A stretch of 64,000 bases of DNA. Source: Streptomyces rapamycinicus NRRL 5491 (GTDB lineage: Bacteria; Actinomycetota; Actinomycetes; Streptomycetales; Streptomycetaceae). A program made the translations under genes and the position numbers. The notes beneath the pieces were generated by a model. It saw only the letters and a program-made list of their open reading frames with translations, did no database searches and had not been told where the DNA came from. Of the stretch, positions 32,871-40,254 are shown one piece after another. Position 1 is the first letter of the stretch, and each line of letters begins with the position of its first letter. Where the stretch lies: contig NZ_CP085193.1 in assembly GCF_024298965.1 (NCBI RefSeq), positions 930,001 through 994,000 of the forward strand, written 5' to 3'.

Positions 32871-32899
32871 TTGGACCGTGATCGCGGCCTGCCTAGGCT
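32871..32899 (+). promoter_or_regulatory. Promoter of the reductase-ferredoxin pair
   Basis: TTGGAC (32871-32876) and TAGGCT (32894-32899) are 17 nt apart, a good housekeeping-sigma promoter. The ATG is only 8 nt beyond the -10 box, so transcription probably starts at or next to the start codon (leaderless). An operator half-site GCGGACC lies at 32857-32863. Confidence 0.65.
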
Positions 32900-32907
32900 C
32901 CTCGACC

Positions 32908-33930
32908 ATGAGCGTTCTCAACGATGAGCCGGTCGCCGCGGAGGACGCGGCGGTGGTCGAGACGGACATCCTGATCATCGGCGCCGGACCGTCGGGTCTG
33001 TACGGCGCGTACTGCGCGGGCTTCCGGGGCTTGCGCGTGGCCGTGATGGATGTGCTGCCCCAGCGGGGCGGCCAGATCAGCGCGATGTATCCGGAGAAGC
33101 CCATCTTCGACATCGCCGGATTCGCCTCGGTGCGCGGCCGCGACCTGGTGGACAGCCTGGTGGCACAGGCCGAGGCACACGGCGCCCGCTATCTCCTCGG
33201 CCACCGCGCGGTGGCGCTGGACTACGACGGTGACGGCCTGCCCGTGGTCCGCAGCGACCGGGGGACGGCGGTACGGGCCGGGGCCGTCGTGATCACCGGA
33301 GGCGTGGGGACCTTCACACCCCGCCCGCTCCCGGCCGGGGAGGACTTCCTCGGCCGCGGCCAGGTGTACTTCGTGCCCGATCCGTCCGCCCACGCCGGTC
33401 ATGACGTGGTGGTCGTCGGCGGTGGCGACAGCGCCTTCGACTGGGCGGCCCTGCTGGCCCCCGTGGCGCGTTCGGTCCGCCTGGTGCACCGCACCGCCCG
33501 GTTCCGCGCCCACCGCGCGTCGGTGGAGAAGGTCCAGGCGCTCGGCATCGAGACGCTCACCGACTCCGAGGTCAGCGGCCTGTACGGCGCCGCACACCTG
33601 GAGGAGGTCGAGATCCGCCACCGGCCCACCAAGGACACCACGCGCCTCCCGGCGCAGACCGTGGTGGCGGCGCTCGGCTTCCTCGCGGACCTCGGCCCGC
33701 TGCGGGAGTGGGGCCTGACCCTGCAGGCCCGCCGGATCGCCGTGGACACCCGCATGGCCACCAACCTGCCCCGTGTCTTCGCGGCCGGCGACATCACCGA
33801 CTACCCGGGCAAGGTGCGCCTGATCTCCGTCGGCTTCGGCGAGGCCGCCACGGCCGTCAACAACGCCGCGACGGTCATCGACCCGGAGGCGGCGCTGTTC
33901 CCCGGGCATTCCACCGAGAAGGAGAACTGA
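32908..33930 (+). CDS. Ferredoxin-NADP reductase, thioredoxin-reductase-like type
   Basis: A 340-residue flavoprotein with two Rossmann folds. The FAD motif is IIGAGPSGLYGAYCAGFRG at about 22-40 and the NADP motif VVVGGGDSAFDWA at about 165-177. The ending, RVFAAGDITDYPGKVRLISVGFGEAATAVNNA, is typical. The CxxC of thioredoxin reductases is absent, which assigns it to the ferredoxin-NADP reductase branch. It passes electrons from NADPH to the ferredoxin encoded 1 bp downstream, and thereby probably to the Rieske oxygenase or a P450. No ribosome site is visible, in line with a leaderless start. Confidence 0.9.
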   Translation: MSVLNDEPVAAEDAAVVETDILIIGAGPSGLYGAYCAGFRGLRVAVMDVLPQRGGQISAMYPEKPIFDIAGFASVRGRDLVDSLVAQAEAHGARYLLGHRAVALDYDGDGLPVVRSDRGTAVRAGAVVITGGVGTFTPRPLPAGEDFLGRGQVYFVPDPSAHAGHDVVVVGGGDSAFDWAALLAPVARSVRLVHRTARFRAHRASVEKVQALGIETLTDSEVSGLYGAAHLEEVEIRHRPTKDTTRLPAQTVVAALGFLADLGPLREWGLTLQARRIAVDTRMATNLPRVFAAGDITDYPGKVRLISVGFGEAATAVNNAATVIDPEAALFPGHSTEKEN

Positions 33931-33931
33931 C

Positions 33932-34252
33932 ATGGCCTACGTCATCGGCGCGTCCTGCGTGGACATCATGGACCGGTCCTGCATGGAGGAGTGCCCGGTC
34001 GACTGCATCTACGAGGGTGAGCGCAAGCTGTACATCAACCCGGTGGAGTGCATCGACTGCGGCGCCTGCGAGATCGCCTGCCCGGAGCAGGCGATCACCG
34101 TGGACCGCAAGGCGGACCCCGAGCACCGCGCCGACAACCGGCGGTTCTTCGAGGAGGCCCTGCCCGGCCGGGACGCCCCGCTGGGCACCCCCGGTGGCGC
34201 CGGAGCGGTCGGCCCGCTGGGGGTCGACACGGCCCTGGTGGCGGGCCGGTGA
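33932..34252 (+). CDS. 7Fe (3Fe-4S/4Fe-4S) ferredoxin, FdxA type
   Basis: A 106-residue ferredoxin. Cysteines at 9, 17, 21, 25, 40, 43, 46 and 50 follow the FdxA pattern, with CVDIMDRSCMEECPVDCIYEG and CIDCGACEIACPEQA; one cluster is expected to be 3Fe-4S and the other 4Fe-4S. The carboxy-terminal 45 residues are a Gly/Ala/Pro extension with little structure. An AAGGAG site precedes the start, 1 bp after the reductase gene. It is the likely electron carrier between the reductase and the Rieske enzyme, although Rieske systems more often use 2Fe-2S carriers. Confidence 0.92.
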   Translation: MAYVIGASCVDIMDRSCMEECPVDCIYEGERKLYINPVECIDCGACEIACPEQAITVDRKADPEHRADNRRFFEEALPGRDAPLGTPGGAGAVGPLGVDTALVAGR

Positions 34253-34326
34253 GCGGATCACCGGCCGCGAGATCGGGTCGACCCCCGCCGAATTCCGACC
34301 CCTCCCACCATTCCTACCAGGCAAAA

Positions 34327-34339
34327 AGATATCTATATT
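34327..34339 (+). promoter_or_regulatory. AT-rich promoter element of the second IclR gene
   Basis: Within otherwise GC-rich DNA, AGATATCT (8-bp palindrome, 34327-34334) runs into TATATT (34334-34339), a good -10 box. The IclR start follows 63 bp later. The palindrome may be its own operator. Confidence 0.4.
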
Positions 34340-34402
34340 GGCCATCCTCAGCACACATGGCGGCCTTGATCGAGGCACACCGGCAGGCGAGGAGGGCATG
34401 TC

Positions 34403-35215
34403 GTGACGACTGCGGCGGTACCTCGTGGCAACGGCGAGGAAGCCGAGCCGGACGGGCGGTCCCCCAAGTCCGTCCTCGGCAAGGTCGGGCTGATCCTGTC
34501 GGCCTTCGGCGACGGCGACCTCTCCCTCAGCCTCACGGAGCTGACGACGCGCACCGGGGTCGCCAAGGCCACGGTGCACCGGCTGTGCCAGGACCTCGTC
34601 GCCAGCGAGATGCTGGAGCGGGACGGCTCCCACTACCGGCTCGGCCTGCTGCTGTACGCGATCGGCCTGCGCGCGCCCCGGCAGCGCACCCTGCGCCACG
34701 CCGCGCGGCCGGTGATGGAGAACCTCGCGCAGGCCCTCGACAGCCCCGTCAGCCTGTCCGTGCCGAACGGCACCGACCTGCTGTGCATCGACAACGCCGG
34801 CCGCCACCGCAACCGGGCCGGCGCCTCGATCGGCGGACGGCTGCTGCAGCTGCACAGCACGGCCCCGGGAAAGCTCACCCTGGCCCTGCTGCCCGACCAG
34901 TACCCGCTGGCGCGGCTGGCCCCCCATATGCGCCGGATGACCGCCCGCACCCTCTCCGCCGACCGGCTCCCGGGCGAACTCGCCCGGATCAAGGAACAGG
35001 ACTACGCCACCGACTCCGAGGAGCACCGGCTCGGCTATTCCGCCGTGGCCGTGCCCGTGCGCGGGCCACGGGACGGCGCCTATCTGGGCGCGCTGTCGGT
35101 CGTCGCCGCCACGGCTCGCCACAACGCCCCCCGTACGCTGGCGGCGCTGCGGAACGCCTCGGAGGCCGTCACCACCCGTCTCGCGGTCATCGAGGCGTAC
35201 CGCGCCGAGCCCTAA
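34403..35215 (+). CDS. IclR family regulator (second copy)
   Basis: A 270-residue IclR protein with winged helix about 23-85 (SVLGKVGLILSAFGDGD, TRTGVAKATVHRLCQDLVASEML) and an effector domain from about 100. Its GTG start follows GAGGAGG by 7 nt. It resembles the 30969 regulator in the DNA-binding half (VLGKV, GVAKATVHRL), so both might bind the same 17-bp palindrome, but its effector half differs (SLSVPNGTDLLCIDNAGRHRNRAGASIGGR), implying another ligand. It converges with the ROK gene, 3 bp apart. It closes the catabolic island. Confidence 0.88.
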   Translation: MTTAAVPRGNGEEAEPDGRSPKSVLGKVGLILSAFGDGDLSLSLTELTTRTGVAKATVHRLCQDLVASEMLERDGSHYRLGLLLYAIGLRAPRQRTLRHAARPVMENLAQALDSPVSLSVPNGTDLLCIDNAGRHRNRAGASIGGRLLQLHSTAPGKLTLALLPDQYPLARLAPHMRRMTARTLSADRLPGELARIKEQDYATDSEEHRLGYSAVAVPVRGPRDGAYLGALSVVAATARHNAPRTLAALRNASEAVTTRLAVIEAYRAEP

Positions 35216-35218
35216 CCC

Positions 35219-36436
35219 TCAGTCGACGAGCAGCCGGGCTATCCCGCGTTCGCTGAAGACGTCCGCGGTGGCGAGGGCCACCGCTCCGTGCACGGGCGAG
35301 GCGGCGCCGAGCCGTGTCGTGGTGATGGTCAGATTCCGGGTGGCCAGCGGCAGGGCGCGCTGGTAGACCACGGCGCGTACCCCGGAGAGCAGGTCGTCGC
35401 GCAGATCGCTGAGCGGGCCGCCGAGGATCAGGGTGCGGGGGTTGTACATGTAGACGAGCATGGCGGCGAGTTCGCCGATCTCGGTGGCCGCCTGCCGCAG
35501 GGCCCGGACGGCGGGCGGGTCGTTGTTCGCGACACGCTCCGTGAGTTCGTGAACCCCGTACAGCGGGTCCTCCTCGGTGGACTCGGGGATGTCCAGGCTC
35601 CGCAGGACGGCGCGGTGAGAGGCGACGGCGCGCACACAGCCGACGTTGCCGCAGGTGCACAGGGCGGTGCCGCCGCCGAGGGACCGGATGTGGCCGACAT
35701 CGCCGGCCGCGCCGTCCGCGCCGCGGTAGATCCGGCCCTCCGCGGTGATGAGCCCCGCCCCGATCCCGTTGGCGATCTTGAGGCAGAGCACCGGGGTTTC
35801 GGCCCGGGCCTGAACGGCCTCGCCGAGGGCCATGAGGTTGGCGTCATTGTCCACCTGGGCGGGGGCCCGGAACCGTGCACGCAGCCGTTCGGCGACCGGG
35901 TAGCCGTCCCAGCCCGGCATGCCGTTGGGCCTGAGCGGGCAACCGCGCTCCCGGTCCACGGGGGCCGGCAGCCCCATCACCACCTGACGCACCCGGTCCG
36001 GATCACGCCCCGACCGCTCCAACAGGGCGTGCAGCCGGTCGCACACCGCCTCCAGGACCGTTTCCGGCCCCGTGTCGATGCGCACGGTCACCGTGTCCTG
36101 GGCGATGAGACGCCCGCCGAGGTCGGCGATCGCGATCCTGGTGTCCAGGGTGTCCACGTCGGCGACGGCGATGGTCCCCGCGTGCGGGCTGAGGGTCAGC
36201 AGCCGCGGCGGCCGCCCGCGCACCGATTCGCCGGACTCCAGCTCCTCCAGGATGTCGCGGCCGAGGAGTTGGTCCACCTGCTGGCCGACGGTGGAACGGG
36301 CCAGACCACTGCGCCGCGCGATCTCGGCCCGGTTGGTCGCCTCACCGGCCAGCACGAGATCCAGCACCCTGCGCAGTCCGGCGGGAACCGCCGGCAGCAG
36401 CGTCTGATCGGCGGAATAACCGTCACCTTCACGCAT
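35219..36436 (-). CDS. ROK family transcriptional regulator (left arm)
   Basis: A 405-residue ROK protein: an amino-terminal winged helix (about 17-70, VLAGEATNRAEIARRSGLARSTVGQQVDQLL) and a sugar-kinase-like fold with DNDANLMALGE and the zinc-type motif CTCGNVGCV. Such proteins sense sugars or sugar derivatives and repress transport operons. It is divergent from the left-arm Gfo/Idh gene, with an AT-rich operator between. It is a close paralog of the 61005 protein, sharing long stretches such as RRSGLARSTVGQQV, GMPGWDGYPVA, YRGADGAAGD and VRAVVYQRALPLATR. The two may cross-regulate. Confidence 0.92.
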   Translation of the reverse strand: MREGDGYSADQTLLPAVPAGLRRVLDLVLAGEATNRAEIARRSGLARSTVGQQVDQLLGRDILEELESGESVRGRPPRLLTLSPHAGTIAVADVDTLDTRIAIADLGGRLIAQDTVTVRIDTGPETVLEAVCDRLHALLERSGRDPDRVRQVVMGLPAPVDRERGCPLRPNGMPGWDGYPVAERLRARFRAPAQVDNDANLMALGEAVQARAETPVLCLKIANGIGAGLITAEGRIYRGADGAAGDVGHIRSLGGGTALCTCGNVGCVRAVASHRAVLRSLDIPESTEEDPLYGVHELTERVANNDPPAVRALRQAATEIGELAAMLVYMYNPRTLILGGPLSDLRDDLLSGVRAVVYQRALPLATRNLTITTTRLGAASPVHGAVALATADVFSERGIARLLVD

Positions 36437-36753
36437 TTCCCCAACCTAGCCGCCGTGGATCACCCCGGAACAGCCCTCCTTTAAGACGTTATTAGTTTGC
36501 AAGAAAAATTAACAACCGCCTCTTGTTCGGGGTAACCGAACTAAACGAAGGTGTTAGGCGACGCGAACACGCCTTACGCAACCGCCGGAAGCGGGCGGTC
36601 CGCTGGCGCCCCCGTTCCCGAAGTCAAGGGCGGTGGACCGCTCGACGCGACACCGCGGGGCCCGGCAGGGCACCACCACACCGCACACGTTCGCCGATCA
36701 CCGGCAAAACCCGACCATCCCCCGCACCACTCCCGGGAGAGGAACCCACGGCC
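36437..36753. promoter_or_regulatory. Left-arm ROK/dehydrogenase intergenic region with conserved operator
   Basis: This 317-bp divergent gap holds an AT-rich stretch. AAAAATTAA at 36504-36512 and GAACTAAAC at 36538-36546 lie 34 bp apart (start to start); the same two words with the same spacing occur inverted at the far end of the mirrored right arm (60825-60867). TTAGTTTGC at 36492-36500 gives an inverse half-site. The rest (36555-36735) shows no gene or hairpin I would trust. The right-hand gene has a GGGAGAGGAA ribosome site. Confidence 0.6.
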
Positions 36754-37857
36754 ATGGCCAAACAGACGCACCGCATCGGCATCCTGGGCAGCGGCAACAT
36801 ATCCGGCCGGTATGTCACCGGTCTCGCCCGCTACCCGGAGCTGGAGATCGTGCGGGTGGCCGACATCGATGTGGCACGGGCGAAGCGGGCCGCCGCCGAC
36901 CACTCCATCCCGGCCTGGGGTGACGACCGCGAGCTGTACGCCGACGACTCGGTGGACATCGTGGTCAACCTGACGCCGCCGGTCCACCACGCCCGTACGA
37001 TCATCACGGCCCTGGAAGCGGGCAAACACGTCTACGTCGAGAAACCGCTGGCCACCACGGTCACCGACGGCGAGGCGGTCCTCGCGGCGGCCTCCCGCAC
37101 CGGGCGTGTCCTCGGATCCGCGCCGGACACCTTCCTCGGCAGCGCCGCCCAGACGGCGCGCAAGGCGATCGACTCGGGCCTGATCGGAACGCCCATCGGC
37201 GCCTCCGCCTTCATCGGGCACAGCAAGGCCGAGACCTGGCACCCGAACCCGGCTTTCCTGTTCCAGCCGGGAGGCGGCCCGGTGATGGACATGGGTCCGT
37301 ACTACCTGGCCGTCCTCGTCAACTGCCTCGGCCCCGTCTCCACCGTCTCGGCGGCCGCCCGCATCGGCGTGCCCGAGCGCACCGTCACCGCGCCCGAACG
37401 GACCGTGGACACCATCGAGGTCACCATCCCCACCCACACCGGTGCGGTGCTCACCTTCGCCTCCGGTGTCATCGCCACCACCCAGATGAGTTTCGACGTC
37501 TGGGACAGCGACCTGCCGTACCTGGAGATCTACGGCAGCGAGGGCACCCTGTCGCTGGCCAACCCGAACCACTTCGACGGCGATGTGCGGCTCCGGCGGC
37601 ACGGGGACGGCGACTGGACGGTCCTGGCACCGGCCCTCGAACTCTTCGGCGCCGTCGGCACCCGCGAGCAGGCCCGCCGCGGGCTCGGCGTCCGCGACCT
37701 CGCGAACGCCGTCGAGGGCGGCCCGCACCGCGCCGACGCCGCCTTCGCCTTCCATGTGCTCGAAGCGCTCTGCGCGTTGGAGGGCTCCGCCCAGCAGGGC
37801 CGGTCCGTGGCATTGAACAGTTCCTGCGAGCGCCCCCAGCCCCTTTTCACCGTCTGA
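36754..37857 (+). CDS. Gfo/Idh/MocA family dehydrogenase (left arm)
   Basis: A 367-residue NAD(P)-dependent oxidoreductase of the glucose-fructose/inositol dehydrogenase family. The Rossmann motif is RIGILGSGNISGRYVTGL and the catalytic motif EKPLATT (the lysine), with AGKHVYVEKPL in full context and GGPVMDMGPYYL for the substrate side. It is the ortholog-like partner of the 57536 protein in the right arm, with long identical runs (GSAPDTFLGSA, GLIGxPxGA, DMGPYYLAxLVNCLGP, LTFASGV). It probably oxidises a sugar or cyclitol taken up by the adjacent ABC importer. An IS110 element begins 33 bp after its end and separates it from the rest of the operon. Confidence 0.92.
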   Translation: MAKQTHRIGILGSGNISGRYVTGLARYPELEIVRVADIDVARAKRAAADHSIPAWGDDRELYADDSVDIVVNLTPPVHHARTIITALEAGKHVYVEKPLATTVTDGEAVLAAASRTGRVLGSAPDTFLGSAAQTARKAIDSGLIGTPIGASAFIGHSKAETWHPNPAFLFQPGGGPVMDMGPYYLAVLVNCLGPVSTVSAAARIGVPERTVTAPERTVDTIEVTIPTHTGAVLTFASGVIATTQMSFDVWDSDLPYLEIYGSEGTLSLANPNHFDGDVRLRRHGDGDWTVLAPALELFGAVGTREQARRGLGVRDLANAVEGGPHRADAAFAFHVLEALCALEGSAQQGRSVALNSSCERPQPLFTV

Positions 37858-37910
37858 CACCCGCCCGTCCACCGCCCCGCCCTCAGGGAAAGGACTTCCC
37901 AATCGTGATG

Positions 37911-39107
37911 TCAAGCCGCAGTCGTGACGGGAGGTGAACCTTGGTAGCACTGTCCGTCACGGATCATCGCCCACAGGACGTTGAGCCTGCGGCGGGCGAG
38001 CGCGAGCAGGGCCTGCTTGTGGCCCTTACCCTCGCTTCTCTTCCGCTGGTAGTACGCCTTGGACGCGGGGCATGTCGTGATGCTGACCATCGCCGAGAGG
38101 TACATCGACCGCAGCAGTCCGCGGTGGTAGCGCCGGGGGCGGCGCAGGTTGCCGCTGACGCGGCCGGAGTCACGGGGCCTGGGGGCAAGGCCGGCGAAGC
38201 CGGCCAGGCGGTCGGCGCTGCCGAAGGCGTCCATGTCACCGCCGGTCGCGGCGATGAATTCGGCGCCGAGCTTGGGGCCCATACCGGGCAGGCTACGGAT
38301 CACCTCGGCGTGCGGATGCTCGCGAAACGTGGCCTCGATCAGGGCGTCAAGCCCGACGATCTCCTCATCAAGGGCCATCACCCCCTTCGCGAGGCGGACC
38401 ACCATGGCGGCCGCCAGCTTCTCGCCGGGCAGTGCGGTCATCTGGGCCCGGGCGGCCTCCACAACCGTCTTCGCCAGCGCCGCGGCACCGCGGACCTTGC
38501 GGTTCTTCAGCCAGGTCTCGATCCGCTGGACGCCGGCGCGGCGGATCGCGGCCGGGGTCTGGTAGCCGGTCAGCAGCATCACCGGGCCTTTATTGACCAG
38601 GTCCAGCGACCGCTCCAACGCGGGGAAGATCTCCAGCAGTTGGGCGCGGAGCCGGTTGATCTGCCGGGTGCGGTCGAAGACCACGTCAAGGCGCCGGTTG
38701 GTCAGCGTGCGCAGGTCGACAGCGATCTCGTCACCGGGCCTCAGCAGCCCGAGGTCCCGGCGAACGCGGGCCTGGTCGGCGATGACAAAGGCGTCCTTCG
38801 CGTCCGTCTTGCCTTCGCCCTTGTAGGTGGCCGAGGCACGGTGGACTGCCAGGCCGGTCAGATAGGCCATCGGCTGATCGTGGCTGAGGAGCAGGCAGAT
38901 CAGCAGGGCAGCTCCGCCGTGGTTGAGATCGACGGCCCACAGCACGTCCGCGGATATCGCCAGGACATCGCCGATGAGGTGAAGCAACTCGGTCTCATCG
39001 TTCAGGACCCGGCGCGACAGCAGCCGTTCGCCGTCCGCGTTGATCACCACGCAGTGGTGGTGTTCCTTGCCGATGTCCACTCCGGCCCAGATCTCGGGCA
39101 CGGCCAC
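37911..39107 (-). CDS. IS110-family transposase (DEDD recombinase)
   Basis: A 398-residue transposase. The RuvC-like domain opens with IWAGVDIGKEHH (first Asp) and continues through AVDLNHGG, where Asp stands at the position usually held by Glu, then KTDAKDAFVIADQAR (third and fourth acids). The carboxy-terminal Tnp20 domain contains SLPGMGPKLGAEFIAATGGD, FAGLAPRPRDSGRVSG and a basic RRYHRGLLRSMYLSA. The length is normal and no frameshift is visible, so it may be active. IS110 enzymes use an element-encoded bridge RNA to choose targets. Confidence 0.93.
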   Translation of the reverse strand: MAVPEIWAGVDIGKEHHHCVVINADGERLLSRRVLNDETELLHLIGDVLAISADVLWAVDLNHGGAALLICLLLSHDQPMAYLTGLAVHRASATYKGEGKTDAKDAFVIADQARVRRDLGLLRPGDEIAVDLRTLTNRRLDVVFDRTRQINRLRAQLLEIFPALERSLDLVNKGPVMLLTGYQTPAAIRRAGVQRIETWLKNRKVRGAAALAKTVVEAARAQMTALPGEKLAAAMVVRLAKGVMALDEEIVGLDALIEATFREHPHAEVIRSLPGMGPKLGAEFIAATGGDMDAFGSADRLAGFAGLAPRPRDSGRVSGNLRRPRRYHRGLLRSMYLSAMVSITTCPASKAYYQRKRSEGKGHKQALLALARRRLNVLWAMIRDGQCYQGSPPVTTAA

Positions 39108-39329
39108 CTCCGCCAGCTCGCCGTCTCACATGTCACCCGCAGACGACCTCGCCGACGTTGTCCTACAGCAGCGATCGAGTCGCGTCTCCCAATTGGCGGT
39201 CGAGTCGTCGCGGGGTCCCGGGCGGCCAAGTCCTTTGAGCCTTGCCAACGGCGCCCACATGCCAGCCATACCCAGAACCCCTGGGCCCTCCGATCTTACG
39301 AATGACCAGAGCAACCACCCTTGAAAGGT
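39108..39329 (-). ncRNA. Candidate bridge RNA region of the IS110 element
   Basis: In IS110 elements the long non-coding end lies 5' of the transposase gene and yields the bridge RNA with target- and donor-binding loops. Here that end is the 222 bp between the transposase start and the right junction. It has no coding frame. I did not fold it; position and length are the only evidence. Confidence 0.45.
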
Positions 39330-39338
39330 AGGACCCTC

Positions 39339-40226
39339 ATGACCATTCGCCACGACAGGATCGCGATCAACCCCCTCCAGTGGATCGCCACCGACGACGG
39401 CTGGATCGACCCCGCCCTGGCGCCGCCGCTGCCCGAGCGCCTCAAGGTCATCCACGAGGCCGGCATCGCCGCCGTACACGCGGACGTGCCCGCCGGGATG
39501 ACGGCCGCCGAGTACGGCCGGCTGCTCGACGAGCACGGTCTGGCGCCCGCCCCGGGCTATGTCTCGGGCCCCCTCCCGGAGGACGAGAGCGGTCTGCGCG
39601 AACTGCTCGACAAGACCGACCGCGTCAGCACCCAGATGGCCGAACTGGGGCTGCCCACGGTCTTCGTGGCCACCGGCATGAACAAGCAGGCCCCCCGTGT
39701 GCACCGCCCGGCGGTGGGCGCGGAGGCGACTCCCGAACGGCTGGAGCGGGTGCGCGAGGTGTTCGCCCGCATGGGCGAGACCACCAGGGCGAACGGTGTA
39801 GCCGCCGCGTTCCACCCCCACATCGGCACCTGGGCGGAGACCGAGGAGGAGACCCGCTTCATCCTCGACGGCGTGGACGCCGACGTCCTCTCCTTCGGCC
39901 CGGACATCGGCCACCTCGGCTGGGCCGGTGCCGATGTCATCGGCCTCATCCGCGACTACGCCGACCGGGTCGCCGCCCTGCACATCAAGGACTTCGACGC
40001 CGACGTCGCCGAGCGGGGCCGCGCCGGGGCATGGACCTATCAGCAGACCGTGCTGGCCGGCCTGTGGGCCGAGCCCGGCCACGCCTCGGTCGACATCCCC
40101 GCCACCCTCGCCGCGCTGCCCGCCACGTTCGACGGCTGGCTGGTGATCGAGGTCGACCGCGGCGCCCAGGCCACCCCCGAGGAGAGTGTCCGGCTCTGCG
40201 GCGAGTGGGCCAGGCGCCAACGCTGA
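39339..40226 (+). CDS. IolE-like TIM-barrel isomerase/dehydratase (left arm)
   Basis: A 295-residue xylose-isomerase-like TIM barrel similar to inosose dehydratase IolE and related sugar epimerases. Motifs are INPLQWIATDDGWIDPALAP at the start, AAFHPHIGTWAETEEETRF (metal-site His and Glu), FGPDIGHLGWAG, ALHIKDFD and VIEVDRG. It is the partner of the 56603 protein (about the same length, with shared AINPLQW, HPHxGTWAETEEETRFxLD and EESVRLCGEWA). The start at 39339 lies just outside the IS110 element; the element end supplies GAAAGGTAGGA as ribosome site. It likely converts the keto product of the Gfo/Idh dehydrogenase. Confidence 0.88.
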   Translation: MTIRHDRIAINPLQWIATDDGWIDPALAPPLPERLKVIHEAGIAAVHADVPAGMTAAEYGRLLDEHGLAPAPGYVSGPLPEDESGLRELLDKTDRVSTQMAELGLPTVFVATGMNKQAPRVHRPAVGAEATPERLERVREVFARMGETTRANGVAAAFHPHIGTWAETEEETRFILDGVDADVLSFGPDIGHLGWAGADVIGLIRDYADRVAALHIKDFDADVAERGRAGAWTYQQTVLAGLWAEPGHASVDIPATLAALPATFDGWLVIEVDRGAQATPEESVRLCGEWARRQR

Positions 40227-40254
40227 GCACGGCATCCGAGAACAGAAGGACGAC

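Larger units (their letters stand above)
37891..39334 (-). mobile_element. IS110-family insertion sequence
   Basis: A ~1.44-kb element carrying one DEDD-type transposase gene. The five bases AGGAC occur at both junctions (37891-37895 and 39330-39334). Removing the element leaves a continuous leader, CAGGGAAAGGACCCTCATG, that restores a good ribosome site before the TIM-barrel gene, just like GAAAGGACCACCGACCATG in the undisturbed right arm. There are no terminal inverted repeats, as is normal for IS110. The element retains an AGGA sequence 7 nt before the downstream ATG. It lies opposite to the operon and probably reduces its read-through. Confidence 0.85.

Noticed and set aside
36597..36604. 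GGTCCGCT half-site of the IclR-type motif near the left-arm dehydrogenase
   Set aside because: The second half (GGCGCCCC) does not fit the palindrome, so it is probably chance.
37891..39334. Terminal inverted repeats for the insertion sequence
   Set aside because: None were found, and IS110 members usually have none; the boundaries rest on the AGGAC junctions and comparison with the right arm.
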